From Nemertoderma westbladi (taxonomy: Eukaryota; Xenacoelomorpha; Nemertodermatida; Nemertodermatidae): a stretch of DNA of 64,000 nt. The position numbers were made by a program, and so were the translations under genes. Every line of letters begins with the position of its first letter. The stretch's first letter is position 1. A model generated the notes under the pieces. The model worked only from the letters and a program-made list of their open reading frames with translations. It had not been told where the DNA came from and ran no database searches. Below, piece after piece: positions 1 through 10,690 of the stretch. The stretch is taken from assembly GCA_032718475.1 (NCBI GenBank), contig JAUCBJ010008062.1, positions 1 through 64,000 on the forward strand, read 5' to 3'.

Positions 1-1802
1 ACGGGATTACATAAAAATCCAGGAGTCTCACTGTATTGATACTGTAGGCCAGTGGTACTATATGGGAAATATTGTCCCTCGTCATATAAGTTTTGTCCCC
101 CCATGGTAAATGATGGGACGTGAGATATATTATGGGTATTGTATCGCGCAGAAGAGGCAAACTTGGGGCGCCTCTCTTGTGCAGATTGACCCGGAACATT
201 GATGGGACATGATGGGACACTTTGACCTATGGGGTGGGAAGGGTGGGGGAATTGTCCCCCTATGGGGTATGTTGAAACATATATAGATGGACATGTAAGG
301 CTATTTACATCAAGAGATGTAAATGCCACAGGCTCCTCTTGACTATATTGTTCCCGGCTGGTAGTAAGATAGGATGGGACATATTGTCCTCCAGAAGTAT
401 AGGATGAATAAATGCATTGTCCGGCCGAGGAACTTCTAGGATATCTCTGAGAATACTGACTTAAGGAAGATGCAGTATTAAAAAGCGATGTTGGGGGTAT
501 AAAGAGACCAGTTGTACAAAAATTACCTAGTGGGATAATTTCAGAAACTCTACTATTAATTAGCGCACTAGTAGGTCTTATAGGAGACGTAAGAGAAAAA
601 ATTGGAAGTTGAGATGACACTACTGACGTTGTTTCTACAGTGACAGGGTAGGAATGAGATTGACTAGACTGCAGATTATTTTGTGCTGATTCATAGGAAT
701 CTGAGGCACTCACATTAACAGGTAGGCCCGTGGTTGCTATGGCAACAGGGTCGACTGGAGACTCTGATTGGATCCTTGTATTAACAGTCACATTATTGTT
801 AAGATTACTTTCAGTTTGTACACCAATTGGTACGTCATACGTGGGAGATCTTTTTGGTGATTGTAATAGCGCAGAAGCTACATAATCTGCTTCTGCTTCT
901 CCAAATTCAGGTGATTTCAACTCTAAAGCTTCTTCAAGTGCTGCAAGTGCAAGAGCATCGCGTAGGCCACGTTCCTTTGCCAAGCGAGTAATTTCTTTCT
1001 GTTGCCGCTCTGATTTTTGTATTAGCCGCTCTGATTTTTGTAATAACAATGTGTCAGCCCGATCTGCCTGAGCAGCTGCTCCTGACTGCTCGAGCTGTAG
1101 CAGAAGTAATTTTCGCTTGACTTTGGCACGATGAACTCGAACTGATGCGCTCGTAGAAGCTCGAGAATGTGCTGTAGAGCCAGAGTGAGTTGAAATTGTT
1201 CGATTACGTTTGAGCTCGCCAACTTGCAATTGTTCATGAGATGATACATACTGTGGAACATCTGAAGACACAACTACAATAGGTATGGCGTTACTCCGAC
1301 ATGTCTGGGTCTGAGTCACGGTCTGCTCATTGCTATTAATATATTCGCGAATGTCATTGAGTTTAGATTCAAGGTCTGACAGTACAGTTACTGATTGTGC
1401 AGCTAGCTCACGTGACACATCAGAAAAACCAAATCTTTCGAAATCGAAAGTTGATTTTTCATAGTGACTACACAAAGATTTGTATACATTAATACAAGAA
1501 TTAAATATAGAATCGATATTAGTAGGGTCGAATGTAGCAGACCTTTGAATGGTAAACTCATTGAAACGTCGTGTAAAATGAGCCTTATAACCAGCAATCG
1601 TTCTCTTTACGTGAGTTAGATTAGGTACTGAACTCTCACTAGACATTTCTACGGTAGGATTTACAACAGATGCAACAGGAGTTGGTGAGATAACGTTTTC
1701 AATACGTGTAGATGTAAGAGGTGACTTACCAGACTGTGTGGATACATCAGATTCCGAAGCTGAATGAATTTCGTCGTCCATTTGAACACCTTTGTTGTCC
1801 AT
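1..1802 (-). CDS. BEL/Pao-like retrotransposon gag, N-terminal part (runs off left edge)
   Basis: Read on the minus strand from the ATG at 1802, the frame stays open for about 600 codons to base 1, so the product is incomplete at its C end. Residues about 60-145 look alpha-helical (start VKRTIAGYKAHFTRRFNEF), matching the helical N-terminus usual in BEL/Pao Gag proteins. Residues about 215-295 are a charged, Ala/Leu/Glu/Gln-rich coiled coil, also typical. The rest is Ser/Thr/Pro-rich and repeats a GGQ motif four times near the left edge. Protease, reverse transcriptase and integrase would lie outside the window. The family call rests on overall pattern only, because the diagnostic downstream domains are not visible. 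Lack of stops over 1.8 kb suggests a recent insertion. A host coiled-coil gene is the alternative. Confidence 0.6.
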   Translation of the reverse strand, partial: MDNKGVQMDDEIHSASESDVSTQSGKSPLTSTRIENVISPTPVASVVNPTVEMSSESSVPNLTHVKRTIAGYKAHFTRRFNEFTIQRSATFDPTNIDSIFNSCINVYKSLCSHYEKSTFDFERFGFSDVSRELAAQSVTVLSDLESKLNDIREYINSNEQTVTQTQTCRSNAIPIVVVSSDVPQYVSSHEQLQVGELKRNRTISTHSGSTAHSRASTSASVRVHRAKVKRKLLLLQLEQSGAAAQADRADTLLLQKSERLIQKSERQQKEITRLAKERGLRDALALAALEEALELKSPEFGEAEADYVASALLQSPKRSPTYDVPIGVQTESNLNNNVTVNTRIQSESPVDPVAIATTGLPVNVSASDSYESAQNNLQSSQSHSYPVTVETTSVVSSQLPIFSLTSPIRPTSALINSRVSEIIPLGNFCTTGLFIPPTSLFNTASSLSQYSQRYPRSSSAGQCIYSSYTSGGQYVPSYLTTSREQYSQEEPVAFTSLDVNSLTCPSIYVSTYPIGGQFPHPSHPIGQSVPSCPINVPGQSAQERRPKFASSARYNTHNISHVPSFTMGGQNLYDEGQYFPYSTTGLQYQYSETPGFLCNP

Positions 1803-3007
1803 ATTTGTATCCAAATTAAATAAAGGTGTCGTCTTCAAAATTAAAGTCTAGCTACGGTAGTTAGAATCGCCTAAATAGACTGTAATACATACCAACTTGG
1901 CTACAAAAGCTTAGTAACGTGGTATAGTAAAGAATTACTAAGAAATAAAATAATTAATATTCAATTTAATTTATTTATTTATAATTGTAAATTTCATAGA
2001 GTTTTATTTGAGTTTTCCCAAACTGTAAGAGCGGTTTCTATGCTCTTGTGTATAAAACAATAAGATGATCTATGTGATTGTAATATGTTCAACTATAGTT
2101 GGATTTCACCCAGTTTACACGGTTACGTCCCATAAAGAAGAATAATTTGTTTATTTGATTGGGAATTAGGAGCATATTTATTATAGAAAATATATAAGAT
2201 AATAATATACGATTATAAGCGGTAAGGGGTAATAAGATAACGGAAACATAAGAACATTAATACATAATAAGAGATCTAATAATATAAACGTAAAATATCG
2301 TAAGAGTCAAGAATACAAAGTAATAAAGAGTGTTAATAGGGGGAGTTTCCGTTTGGGAAACTGCGGAATGAGACCAACTATTGTGAATGAATAATGTTGA
2401 GCTCGGTAAGCTGTAGAAATACAGTGAAGTAATAATAGGGGTGACAGTGTGGTGGGCCTTGATTGGTTAATGGGTAATAAAGGATTGTAGCGCAGTGGAG
2501 ATACCTACCTAATATAGCTAAACAGGAGTGCAGGGAAGAATACAGCTGTTTATCTGTATAGGATAAACGGCTGTGAATGGGGGCAGCCACTAATGGTCGA
2601 ATGAGTATATTGGAGATGAGATACTGTAGATATTGGTTTGCAACAATAAGCTGGGAGAATGGGCGGTAATGTAATGATAATATATTTTTTATTGTTTGAG
2701 AGAGACCCGCCACTACATGTGTAGCACGTGTTAACGTTGCCTCTACCCACAAAGGTTAAAATGGCACAAAATATTTTTACTTAAGCTAAGATAAAGATAG
2801 GCCTAATGCTCACTTGACAAACGCGTGACGAATCTCCGGAGTATAGGTCGGTATACCTTTTAAAGTACATTACTGTATGTACCACATACAGTTACTTCCT
2901 ATGAGTACTTCTGTATTAAATAGGCCTACATGTACTACAGTACCTACTGGTACATAAGGACACACTGAATACTGATACTATTTTTCTGTAGTTCTCAATT
3001 CGTGGTA
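1803..3007. other. AT-rich leader/intergenic DNA upstream of the BEL-like gag
   Basis: No convincing gene. If the minus-strand frame at 1-1802 is a retrotransposon, its 5' leader and LTR should lie here. I could not find paired LTR ends or a clear tRNA primer-binding site. Minus-strand AATAAA-like signals and short palindromes (ACATGT, TAGGCCTA) are present. Confidence 0.4.
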
Positions 3008-3552
3008 ATGGCTGATTTCGGCAGCGTGTTCGATTGTGAAGTTCGGAGCAAGGCGAATCGTCATCCGATGATACAATTTCATAGTAATCGTTGGCCGAAT
3101 GTTATCGAATATATCATTCTGGACCAAAAAATTACAACGCTACGTATGTACTAGTACTACCGTTGCAAGAATTGCAAAGAATTGAAGAAACACAATCATA
3201 ATCTTGGACCACTCCCTTCATTAATTGCTCGAAATGTTGTAATCGTTACAGATCCCGATTATAAAGTCTCCAACCATTATTGTGCCCCTGTTCCATTAAA
3301 CAAGGTGCGTGCTTTACGTGTCATTCGGCATAGTACGAGATGACATTACAATCCGGAAAGAAACCGATACGAGCGTACCAGGATGGAATCAATCTAATTT
3401 CGGAGAAATTTTCGAACCTGAATGAGGCCGACCGCGAGGCGATTGAAAACGTTGTTTCAAATTATAGAACGGTTATTCGAAGCCTCGAGGTTAATAAGAA
3501 CAAGGATATACCACATGTCAATGATCTCGGAAACATACCAGACCAAGTGTAA
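3008..3552 (+). pseudogene. MULE/FLYWCH-type transposon-derived protein, frameshifted
   Basis: The frame starting at 3008 (MADFGSVFDCEV) hits a stop near 3151 and then continues with a CKNCKEL Cys pair, an HNH and a DPDYKVSNHYCAPVP segment. After a frameshift near 3335 the protein continues in another frame with GKKPIRAYQDGINLI, then a predicted helix, and ends NIPDQV. This order (Cys pair, DP..NH.C.P, GK.P..AY, then IP.P..NIP) is known from proteins upstream of MULE-type transposases in nematodes and other invertebrates. One internal stop and one frameshift mark it as a dead copy. No transposase catalytic part is visible; the 21-bp satellite begins soon after. Confidence 0.45.
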
Positions 3553-3635
3553 TTGCTATTACAAATAATACAGCAAATAGTAAATACAGTAAATATTGTA
3601 AATATAGTAAATACAGTCGCATCCATTGGACTACT

Positions 3636-4685
3636 GTAAGTTCGTATCCATTGGAACTAAATTCGCATGCATTGGAACTAAATTCGCATCCATTTGGAAC
3701 TAAATTCGCTTGCATTGGAACTAAATTTGCATGCATTGGAACTAAATTCGCATGCATTGGAACTAAATTCGCATGCATTGGAACTAAGTTCGCATCCATT
3801 GGAACTAAATTCGCATGCATTGGAACTAAGTTCGCATCCATTGGAACTAAATTCGCATGCATTGGAACTAAATTCGCATGCATTGGAACTAAGTTCGCAT
3901 CCATTTGGAACTAATTTCACATCCATTTGGAACTAAGTTCGCATCCATTTGGAACTAAATTCGCATGCATTGGAACTAAATTCGCTTGCATTGGAACTAA
4001 ATTCCCATCCATTTGGAACTAAATTTGCATCCATTGGAACTTAATTCGGTTGCATTGGAACTAAGTTCGCATCCATTGGAACTAAATTCGCATGCATTGA
4101 AACTAAATTTGCATCCATTGGAACTAAATTCGCTTGCATTGTAACTAAATTCGCATGCATTGGAACTAAGTTCGCATCCATTTGGAACTAAATTCGCATC
4201 CATTTGGAACTAAATTCGCATCCATTTGGAACTAAATTCGCTTCCATTGGAACTAAATTCGCATCCATTTGGAACTAAATTCGCATCCATTGGAACCAAA
4301 TTCGCTGCATTGGAACTAAATTCGCTTGCATTGCAACTAAATTAGCATGCATTGGAACTAAATTCGCATCCATTGGAACTAAATTCGCGCCATTGGAACT
4401 AAATTCGCTTGCATTGGAACTAAGTTCGCATCCATTGGAACTAAATTCGCTCCATTGGAACTAAATTCGCATGCATTGGAACTAAGTTCGCATCCATTTG
4501 GAACTAATTTCACATCCATTGGAACTAAATTCGCTCCATTGGAACTAAATTCGCATGCATTGGAACTAAGTTCGCATCGATTGGAACTAAATTCGCTTGC
4601 ATTGGAACTAAATTCGCATCCATTGGAACTAAGTTCGTTTTCGTTTTTCTCTAGTTATTGGAACTAAGTTCGCCTAAATTGGAAC
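3636..4685 (+). repeat. 21-bp satellite A, forward block
   Basis: About 49 tandem units built on TTGGAACTAAATTCGC followed by a variable 5-bp part (ATCCA, ATGCA, TTGCA or TTCCA). Some units gain a T, making 22 bp. All reading frames tend to be open because the 21-bp unit contains no stop in several frames, so the long open frames (LELNSHA-type repeats) are artefacts. Confidence 0.95.
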
Positions 4686-4689
4686 GGTA

Positions 4690-5146
4690 GCACGAACTTA
4701 GTTCCAATCGCACATTTTCAAAGGAGAATTTTGTTCCAATTGAAACGAATTTAGTTCCAAAGTAAATTTTAAAAAGCGAACTTGTTCCAATCGAGGCGAA
4801 CTTAGTTCCAATCCCAGAATATCAAAACGAACATAGTTCCAATGGATGCGAATTTAGTTCCAATGCATGCGAACTTAGTTCCAATGGATTCGAATTTAGT
4901 TCCAATGCATGCGAATTTAGTTCCAATGGAAGCGAATTTAGTTCCAATGGATGCGAATTTAGTTCCAATGGAAGCGAATTTAGTTCCAATGGATGCGAAT
5001 TTAGTTCCAATGGATGCGAATTTAGTTCCAATGGATTCGAATTTAGTTCCAATGCATGCGAATTTAGTTCCAATGGATGCGAATTTAGTTCCAATGCATG
5101 CGAACTTAGTTCCAATGGATGCGAATTTAGTTCAAATGTTTCAATT
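4690..5146 (-). repeat. 21-bp satellite A, inverted block
   Basis: The same unit as the block at 3636-4685, but reverse-complemented (GCGAATTTAGTTCCAA), about 21 copies. It faces the forward block head-on at about 4685-4690, so the two can fold on each other. The first four units are diverged; the rest are nearly uniform. Confidence 0.95.
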
Positions 5147-5668
5147 GTGGGGACAGCCACGTAGTAGGCGGAGCCTATTGCGTATTGCCACTATTTGGGG
5201 TGGGTCAGGGTCAACAATAATTGTAAATAATTGTAAAACCCTTCTATCAAACGAATTATTATTAATGAATTAAATGTATAATTACACATTTTGAAATATA
5301 TATTAATTAATCTGATACTGACTGACTGAGTCTGTAGTATTATTTACTCAAAACATGTATGTACATTGTGCCATTTTCCCACCAAATGGCAAATACAATA
5401 TTTACCAGTTGTTTCGGTTTGGGGGATGGGCGTTGTTCCGGTTAGGAGCTTGGGCGTTGTTTTTTTACAATGAATATCATTTTAAATGATGAAATATAAA
5501 TGAATTTAATTGAATTGTTTGGGTTAAGAGGTTGGGCGTTGTTTGGGATAAGATTGTTTTGGTTAGGAGGTTGGGCGTTTTGGGCTAGTTATTTACAATT
5601 ATTATTTAACCATCCACCTAATAGTGTCATTAAACATAGATTCTTCGCCAACTACGTGGCTCGCCCCA
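5147..5668. mobile_element. TIR core of GTGGGG-ended MITE family inside satellite A
   Basis: Left end GTGGGGACAGCCACGTAGTA and right end (reversed) ATGGGGCGAGCCACGTAGTT are inverted repeats. They match the ends of the element at 49967-50580. The inverted similarity continues outward into the satellite on both sides (ATGTTTCA, then satellite units), so core and satellite form one foldback structure. The interior holds diverged copies of a GGTTAGGAG..TGGGCGTT motif at about 5400-5580. No coding capacity. Confidence 0.7.
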
Positions 5669-5679
5669 TACCTGAAACA

Positions 5680-5945
5680 TTGGAACTAAATTCGCTTCCA
5701 TTGGAACTAAATTCGCTTCCATTGGAACTAAATTCGCATCCATTGGAACTAAATTCGCATCGATTGGAACTAAATTCGCTTGCATTGGAACTATGTTCGC
5801 ATCCATTGGAACTAAATTCGTTTTCGTTTTTCTCTAGTTATTGGAACTAAGTTCGCCTAAGTTGGAACTAAATTCGCCAAAATTGGAACTAAATTCGTTT
5901 CCATTGGAACTAAATTCGCATGAGGCTTAAATTGGAACTAAGTAC
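5680..5945 (+). repeat. 21-bp satellite A, second forward block
   Basis: About 12 forward units of the TTGGAACTAAATTCGC satellite, mirror-image partner of the block at 4690-5146 across the TIR core. It ends at TTGGAACTAAGTACGGGG, about 100 bp before the 17-bp satellite. Confidence 0.93.
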
Positions 5946-6045
5946 GGGGAATCATACAAAAGGGATGGTGTCATATAATTATACTAAAGGTAATGTAATT
6001 AATTATGGAAGTATTGGCCCGTTACGTAAGTCATGTAAGTCCGTT

Positions 6046-7602
6046 ACGTTACGGTCTCTGGTTGGTTACGGTCTCTGGTTGGTTACGGTGTCTGGTTGGT
6101 TACGGTGTCTGGTTGGTTACGGTGTCTGGTTGGTTACGGTGTCTGGTTGGTTACGGTGTCTGGTTGGTTACGGTCTCTGGTTGGTTACGGTGTCTGGTTG
6201 GTTACGGTCTCTGGTTGGTTACGGTGTCTGGTTGGTTACGGTGTCTGGTTGGTTACGGTGTCTGGTTGGTTACGGTGTCTGGTTGGTTACGGTCTCTGGT
6301 TGGTTACGGTCTCTGGTTGGTTACGGTGTCTGGTTGGTTACGGTCTCTGGTTGGTTACGGTGTCTGGTTGGTTACGGTCTCTGGTTGGTTACGGTCTCTG
6401 GTTGGTTACGGTGTCTGGTTGGTTACGGTCTCTGGTTGGTTACGGTGTCTGGTTGGTTAAGGTCTCTGGTTGGTTACGGTGTCTGGTTGGTTACGGTCTC
6501 TGGTTGGTTACGGTCTCTGGTTGGTTACGGTTTCTGGTTGGTTACGGTGTCTGGTTGGTTACGGTCTCTGGTTGGTTACGGTCTCTGGTTGGTTACGGTG
6601 TCTGGTTGGTTACGGTCTCTGGTTGGTTACGATGTCTGGTTGGTTACGGTCTCTGGTTGGTTACGGTCTCTGGTTGGTTACGGTCTCTGGTTGGTTACGG
6701 TGTCTGGTTGGTTACGGTCTCTGGTTGGTTACGGTCTCTGGTTGGTTACGGTGTCTGGTTGGTTACGGTCTCTGGTTGGTTACGGTGTCTGGTTGGTCAC
6801 GATGTCTGGTTGGTTACGGTGTCTGGTTGGTTACGGTCTCTGGTTGGTTGCGGTCTCTGGTTGGTTGCGGTTTCTGGTTGGTTACGGTTTCTGGTTGGTT
6901 ACGGTCTCTGGTTGGTTACGGTCTCTGGTTGGTTACGGTCTCTGGTTGGTTACGGTCTCTGGTTGGTTACGGTCTCTGGTTGGTTACGGTCTCTGGTTGG
7001 TTACGGTCTCTGGTTGGTTACGGTCTCTGGTTGGTTACGGTTTCTGGTTGGTTACGGTCTCTGGTTGGTTACGGTGTCTGGTTGGTTACGGTCTCTGGTT
7101 GGTTACGGTGTCTGGTTGGTTACGGTCTCTGGTTGGTTGCGGTTTCTGGTTGGTTGCGGTTTCTGGTTGGTTGCGGTGTCTGGTTAGTTACGGTCTCTGG
7201 TTGGTTACGGTGTCTGGTTGGTTACGGTCTCTGGTTGGTTACGGTCTCTGGTTGGTTACGGTCTCTGGTTGGTTACGGTGTCTGGTTGGTTACGGTGTCT
7301 GGTTGGTTACGGTGTCTGGTTGGTTATGGTGTCTGGTTGGTTACGGTGTCTGGTTGGTTACGGTGTCTGGTTGGTTACGGTCTCTGGTTGGTTACGGTGT
7401 CTGGTTGGTTACGGTGTCTGGTTGGTTACGGTCTCTGGTTGGTTACGGTGTCTGATTGGTTGCGGTGTCTGGTTGGTTACGGTGTCTTGTTGGTTACGGT
7501 GTCTGGTTGGTTGCGGTGTCTGGTTGGTTACGGTGTCTGGTTGGTTGCGGTGTCTGGTTGGTTACGGTGTCTGGTTGGTTACGGTGTCTGGTTGGTTACG
7601 AA
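6046..7602 (+). repeat. 17-bp satellite B
   Basis: About 91 tandem copies of GGTGTCTGGTTGGTTAC, with GGTCTCTGG and GGTTTCTGG variants and a few TTGCGG changes. Three units make 51 bp, i.e. 17 codons without a stop in any of three frames, giving spurious open frames up to about 510 codons. The strand is strongly G/T-skewed. Variant units are interspersed, and a GCGGT-rich sub-block sits at about 6850-6890 and 7135-7180. Confidence 0.95.
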
Positions 7603-8011
7603 TTCTATCCTTGACTGGTTTCAGTAGGTCGGATTCGTTGTATTTGAGAAATTCCATCGGGATCTCACAAGCTGAATAATTAGCTTCCTTACACATTTTA
7701 AGAACTTTAACCAAGGGAATTTCAGGATAATCTAATTTTAATAATTTTTCAACATAATATGCTTCCTAGACGATAGAACCCAATGTGATAAAGGATCAAG
7801 TAAACATACAGTAGGCCTACATCGGTGGGAGATGCTTCCTTATACAGTTTACATGGCTGTATAACTACGAACTCCGTAATAGCAGACACTACACAGACAT
7901 GCATCAAAAATTCGTCGTTTCCATGGGAAAGGTGCAAAAAAATTATTTGAGCAAACAATGTTAAACTTATTAATGTACAGTAGTACCTACGCACTTTATT
8001 TTATATAAGTT
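7603..8011. other. Short non-coding spacer
   Basis: Unique-looking AT-rich DNA between the 17-bp satellite and the poly-G element. Short open frames only, none recognisable. Confidence 0.4.
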
Positions 8012-8934
8012 TAAAGGGGGGGGGGGGGGGGGGGGGGGGGGGTAGCATCCCACTATTTTGGAAATTGTCAAAAAAAAAACTTTTTTTTCCTTTCATGTGC
8101 CGAATTTAATGGAGATTTCATATCTGCAAGTAGTTTTCTCATATCTTTTCCAAAATTCAAGTTAAGAGCAAAAACGTAATAGCTAGTATGATTTTTGACA
8201 AACCTTCGAGCAGTATGATATTTTACAATTAAAAAATGGCCTTTTCATAAAAAAAGGCTCTCGTGGTATACTGTAGATATGAATAAAATTACTAAAAAGT
8301 TATTTTATTAGTTTGGCGTTTATTCATTAACTGTTTGGCGAGCATGGAAAATTTAGTTGAATTTCATTCATTTTTTGACAAAGTCATTGTTGAACAAAGA
8401 AAAATTTTATTATCTAAAATATCGGGAAGGTTTGAATTGTTCCTTAAACTTTCAGAATGACGTTTTTTCATGAAAAAGGCTATTTCTCCGCTAATTTTAA
8501 CTGAAATGAGTTGAAATTTGGTACACTTCTTCAGAATACACTTTTCCATAATTCTTCTGAACTAATTTGGCTGGAAATGCCTTGGAGTCCTTTTTCATCA
8601 AAAAGGCCCAAAATATACACTTTTTTGGGCCTTTTTGGTCTAAAGTGGCCACAAACGATTTTCAGTTAAAAAGTTGGGAAGAATTGGATGCAATAAGGGT
8701 TCGGTTTCTGAACTTATATTCTAAATTTCGACAAATTCCAACAAATATTGGTGGAGATGTAGCTTTTGGTGCAAAAAGGCATTTTTTGCCATTTTGGGGC
8801 CAATTTGAAAAATATTTGGTTTGGCTATTCTTAAACAAACCCAGACGATGTTTACCACCCAATTTTAGGGTCAAGAGACACCAAAATGTAAGGTTACATT
8901 CGGGGACGCTACCCCCCCCCCCCCCTCCCTTAAA
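8012..8934. mobile_element. Non-autonomous element with TTTAAA-poly(G) terminal inverted repeats
   Basis: The left end is TTAAA followed by 27 G and GTAGCATCCC; the right end is GGGACGCTACC, 14 C, TCCC and TTAAAA, which is its inverse. The interior carries several diverged TTTTTCATNAAAAAGGC motifs in both orientations (8240, 8470, 8590, 8770), suggesting internal inverted duplication. No transposase-like frame. Length about 0.92 kb. Confidence 0.6.
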
Positions 8935-10349
8935 ACAGATATTACTGTACCCTACCATTTGATGTAAAAAAAAAAAAAGAACGTAAATGTACAAAGAATC
9001 GCGCACAGAAAAATTAACTTTCTGTATAATTAACGAACTCTATTACAAAAATTTTTTAAGGCATTTATTTTGTATACAAATGGCATTATGGCGGTTAGTA
9101 GGCCCTACAGTAGCTAAAATCAAATACTGTACAAAAGTAAATAAATTATACCCAAAAACCCATCCACCGCAACTGCATCCAAAATCACAGTTATTCTATA
9201 TTTTATAAATAAATAAACAAAAATGCACAATACTAGGCCTGCTGCTATAATGAGCACTAGCTTTTAAATTTTTTTCAAATTTTCTTTTTCTATTTCTTCT
9301 AGAGCTGATTTTTATCAAGATTCCAAATAGATCTGTCTTACTTCTCGAGATATGGCTTTCTGTCCGTTTTACTGTCTGTCTGTCCGTCAGTATGTCTCCA
9401 ATACAATAGAAAACATACTGTCTGTCTAAAAAATTTCGTATATGGGTTTTGTTAGTCCGTGCCTTAATTTCTTATGTCAGTATTCAAATTTATACTCGTT
9501 TTTTTCTAACTGTATGCCTGTCAGTCTGTCTGTCAAAATATATAACCGACAGCCAGGACAGTCAAACAGACAATTTGGAAGTCATCAAATGTTAAATCTG
9601 ACACGCGAAATGAATTCCGTGACCAGGAAAACCCCAATAACTACACTTTATGAGCCTAAAAGATTCTCCCATTCATTATTCAACTCGTTCTCAATATCAA
9701 CCAGTCGAGTTGGGTCTTCTTGAACATATTTTAGCAAACCTGGATTCCATCTCTATTCATAATAATGCGAATGTCAGATGATAATGCATCTGATTGCGAT
9801 TGTATTGACTCATTTGCAGCAGTTAACAACAATTCCAATTTACTGTAGCAACTTTTTTAGTAAGGTCATATTTCTCGACTGACCAACAGCGAAAACACAA
9901 CAGGTAAAATAGGTAAAGGTTGTCTTCCATCTTCCATGTAATCTTTGTGCTCCGACCAGGTTGACTGGCAAAGATAACACCTTACTTATTTACCCTTAAT
10001 TGACCCCCAGTTAACACTTTTTGAACTGGCACTACACTACGTCTTATACTACTTAGTCAATGATAAAGATGGTAAGGTTGCCAGCCCCATTCATTGAGGT
10101 GCCTTCTTAGATCTACTATAGGCCTACCGGTATGGATCTGCAACTGGATCTCCGTGTTTGTAAGAATTTATGATAAACTGCTGGATAGCTCCACCAAATA
10201 ATAGCAATTATTGGTACAAAATTTCAAATGGATTTGGAACCGAGGTGAGACCTTTCAATGCATAAGGGGAAGCATGGAATGGATGGGCTTTCCATTTGCA
10301 GGATTTGTAAGTTGCATATAATTCATCGGAAACTTCAAGCAAAAAAAGG
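8935..10349. other. Non-coding region with CTGT-rich low-complexity stretch
   Basis: No gene recognised. 9350-9540 is rich in CTGTCTGTCCGTC-type repeats similar to the interior of the GTGGGG-ended MITEs, so it may be an old MITE copy whose ends are lost. The rest is AT-rich and unassigned. Confidence 0.35.
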
Positions 10350-10690
10350 TTGGGTTATTTAGAGCAGCAGTAGAACCAGTACAGCTGCGTATCCATGGTG
10401 GGCTATAAGTATTGGAGGTGACTCATTAATCCCAGAGCCTTGAACAGAGCCCTACCTACTGTACACTACAGAATTACTCGACATCCCTGGTGAGGTCTAT
10501 TCCGTGCAGAAACAGGATATTGTGCTTTGGTTCCTCATCCCCATGTGGAGAATAAACATGATGGGCAGCCGATGATATTCTTGAGACGCCTCTAAAAGGA
10601 CACTGACCTTGAAGATGCGGATAATTTAGCGAAAGTCATGGGGGATAGGAAGTTGTGGCGGCAACTTTGTCGATAATTTATATATTTTTG
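10350..10690 (+). pseudogene. 3' end fragment of a non-LTR retrotransposon
   Basis: From about 10505 the DNA aligns by eye with the better-preserved copy at 12175-12660 (shared GATGGGCAGCCGATGAT, CTTGAAGATGCGGATAATTT and GGGATAGG..GTTGTGGCGG). It encodes remnants of the C-terminal tail of a LINE reverse-transcriptase protein. Several frameshifts and stops are present. 5'-truncated, non-functional. Confidence 0.6.

Noticed and set aside
1022-1597. Short minus frames inside the gag-like region
   Set aside because: They are out of frame with the 600-codon frame that has the recognisable composition.
3651-5273. LELNSHA/MDANLVP repeat proteins
   Set aside because: Translation of 21-bp satellite A in both orientations.
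5920-7627. Open frames up to 511 codons with SGWLRCLVGYG-type repeats
   Set aside because: They coincide exactly with the 17-bp satellite; three overlapping frames are equally open and variation shows no codon pattern.
8567-8962. 131-codon open frame on the plus strand
   Set aside because: Lies inside the poly-G TIR element, ends in a poly-C-encoded proline run and has no recognisable domain.
9350-9540. CTGTC repeat as a separate microsatellite locus
   Set aside because: Matches the interior of the GTGGGG MITE family; more likely an eroded MITE copy.
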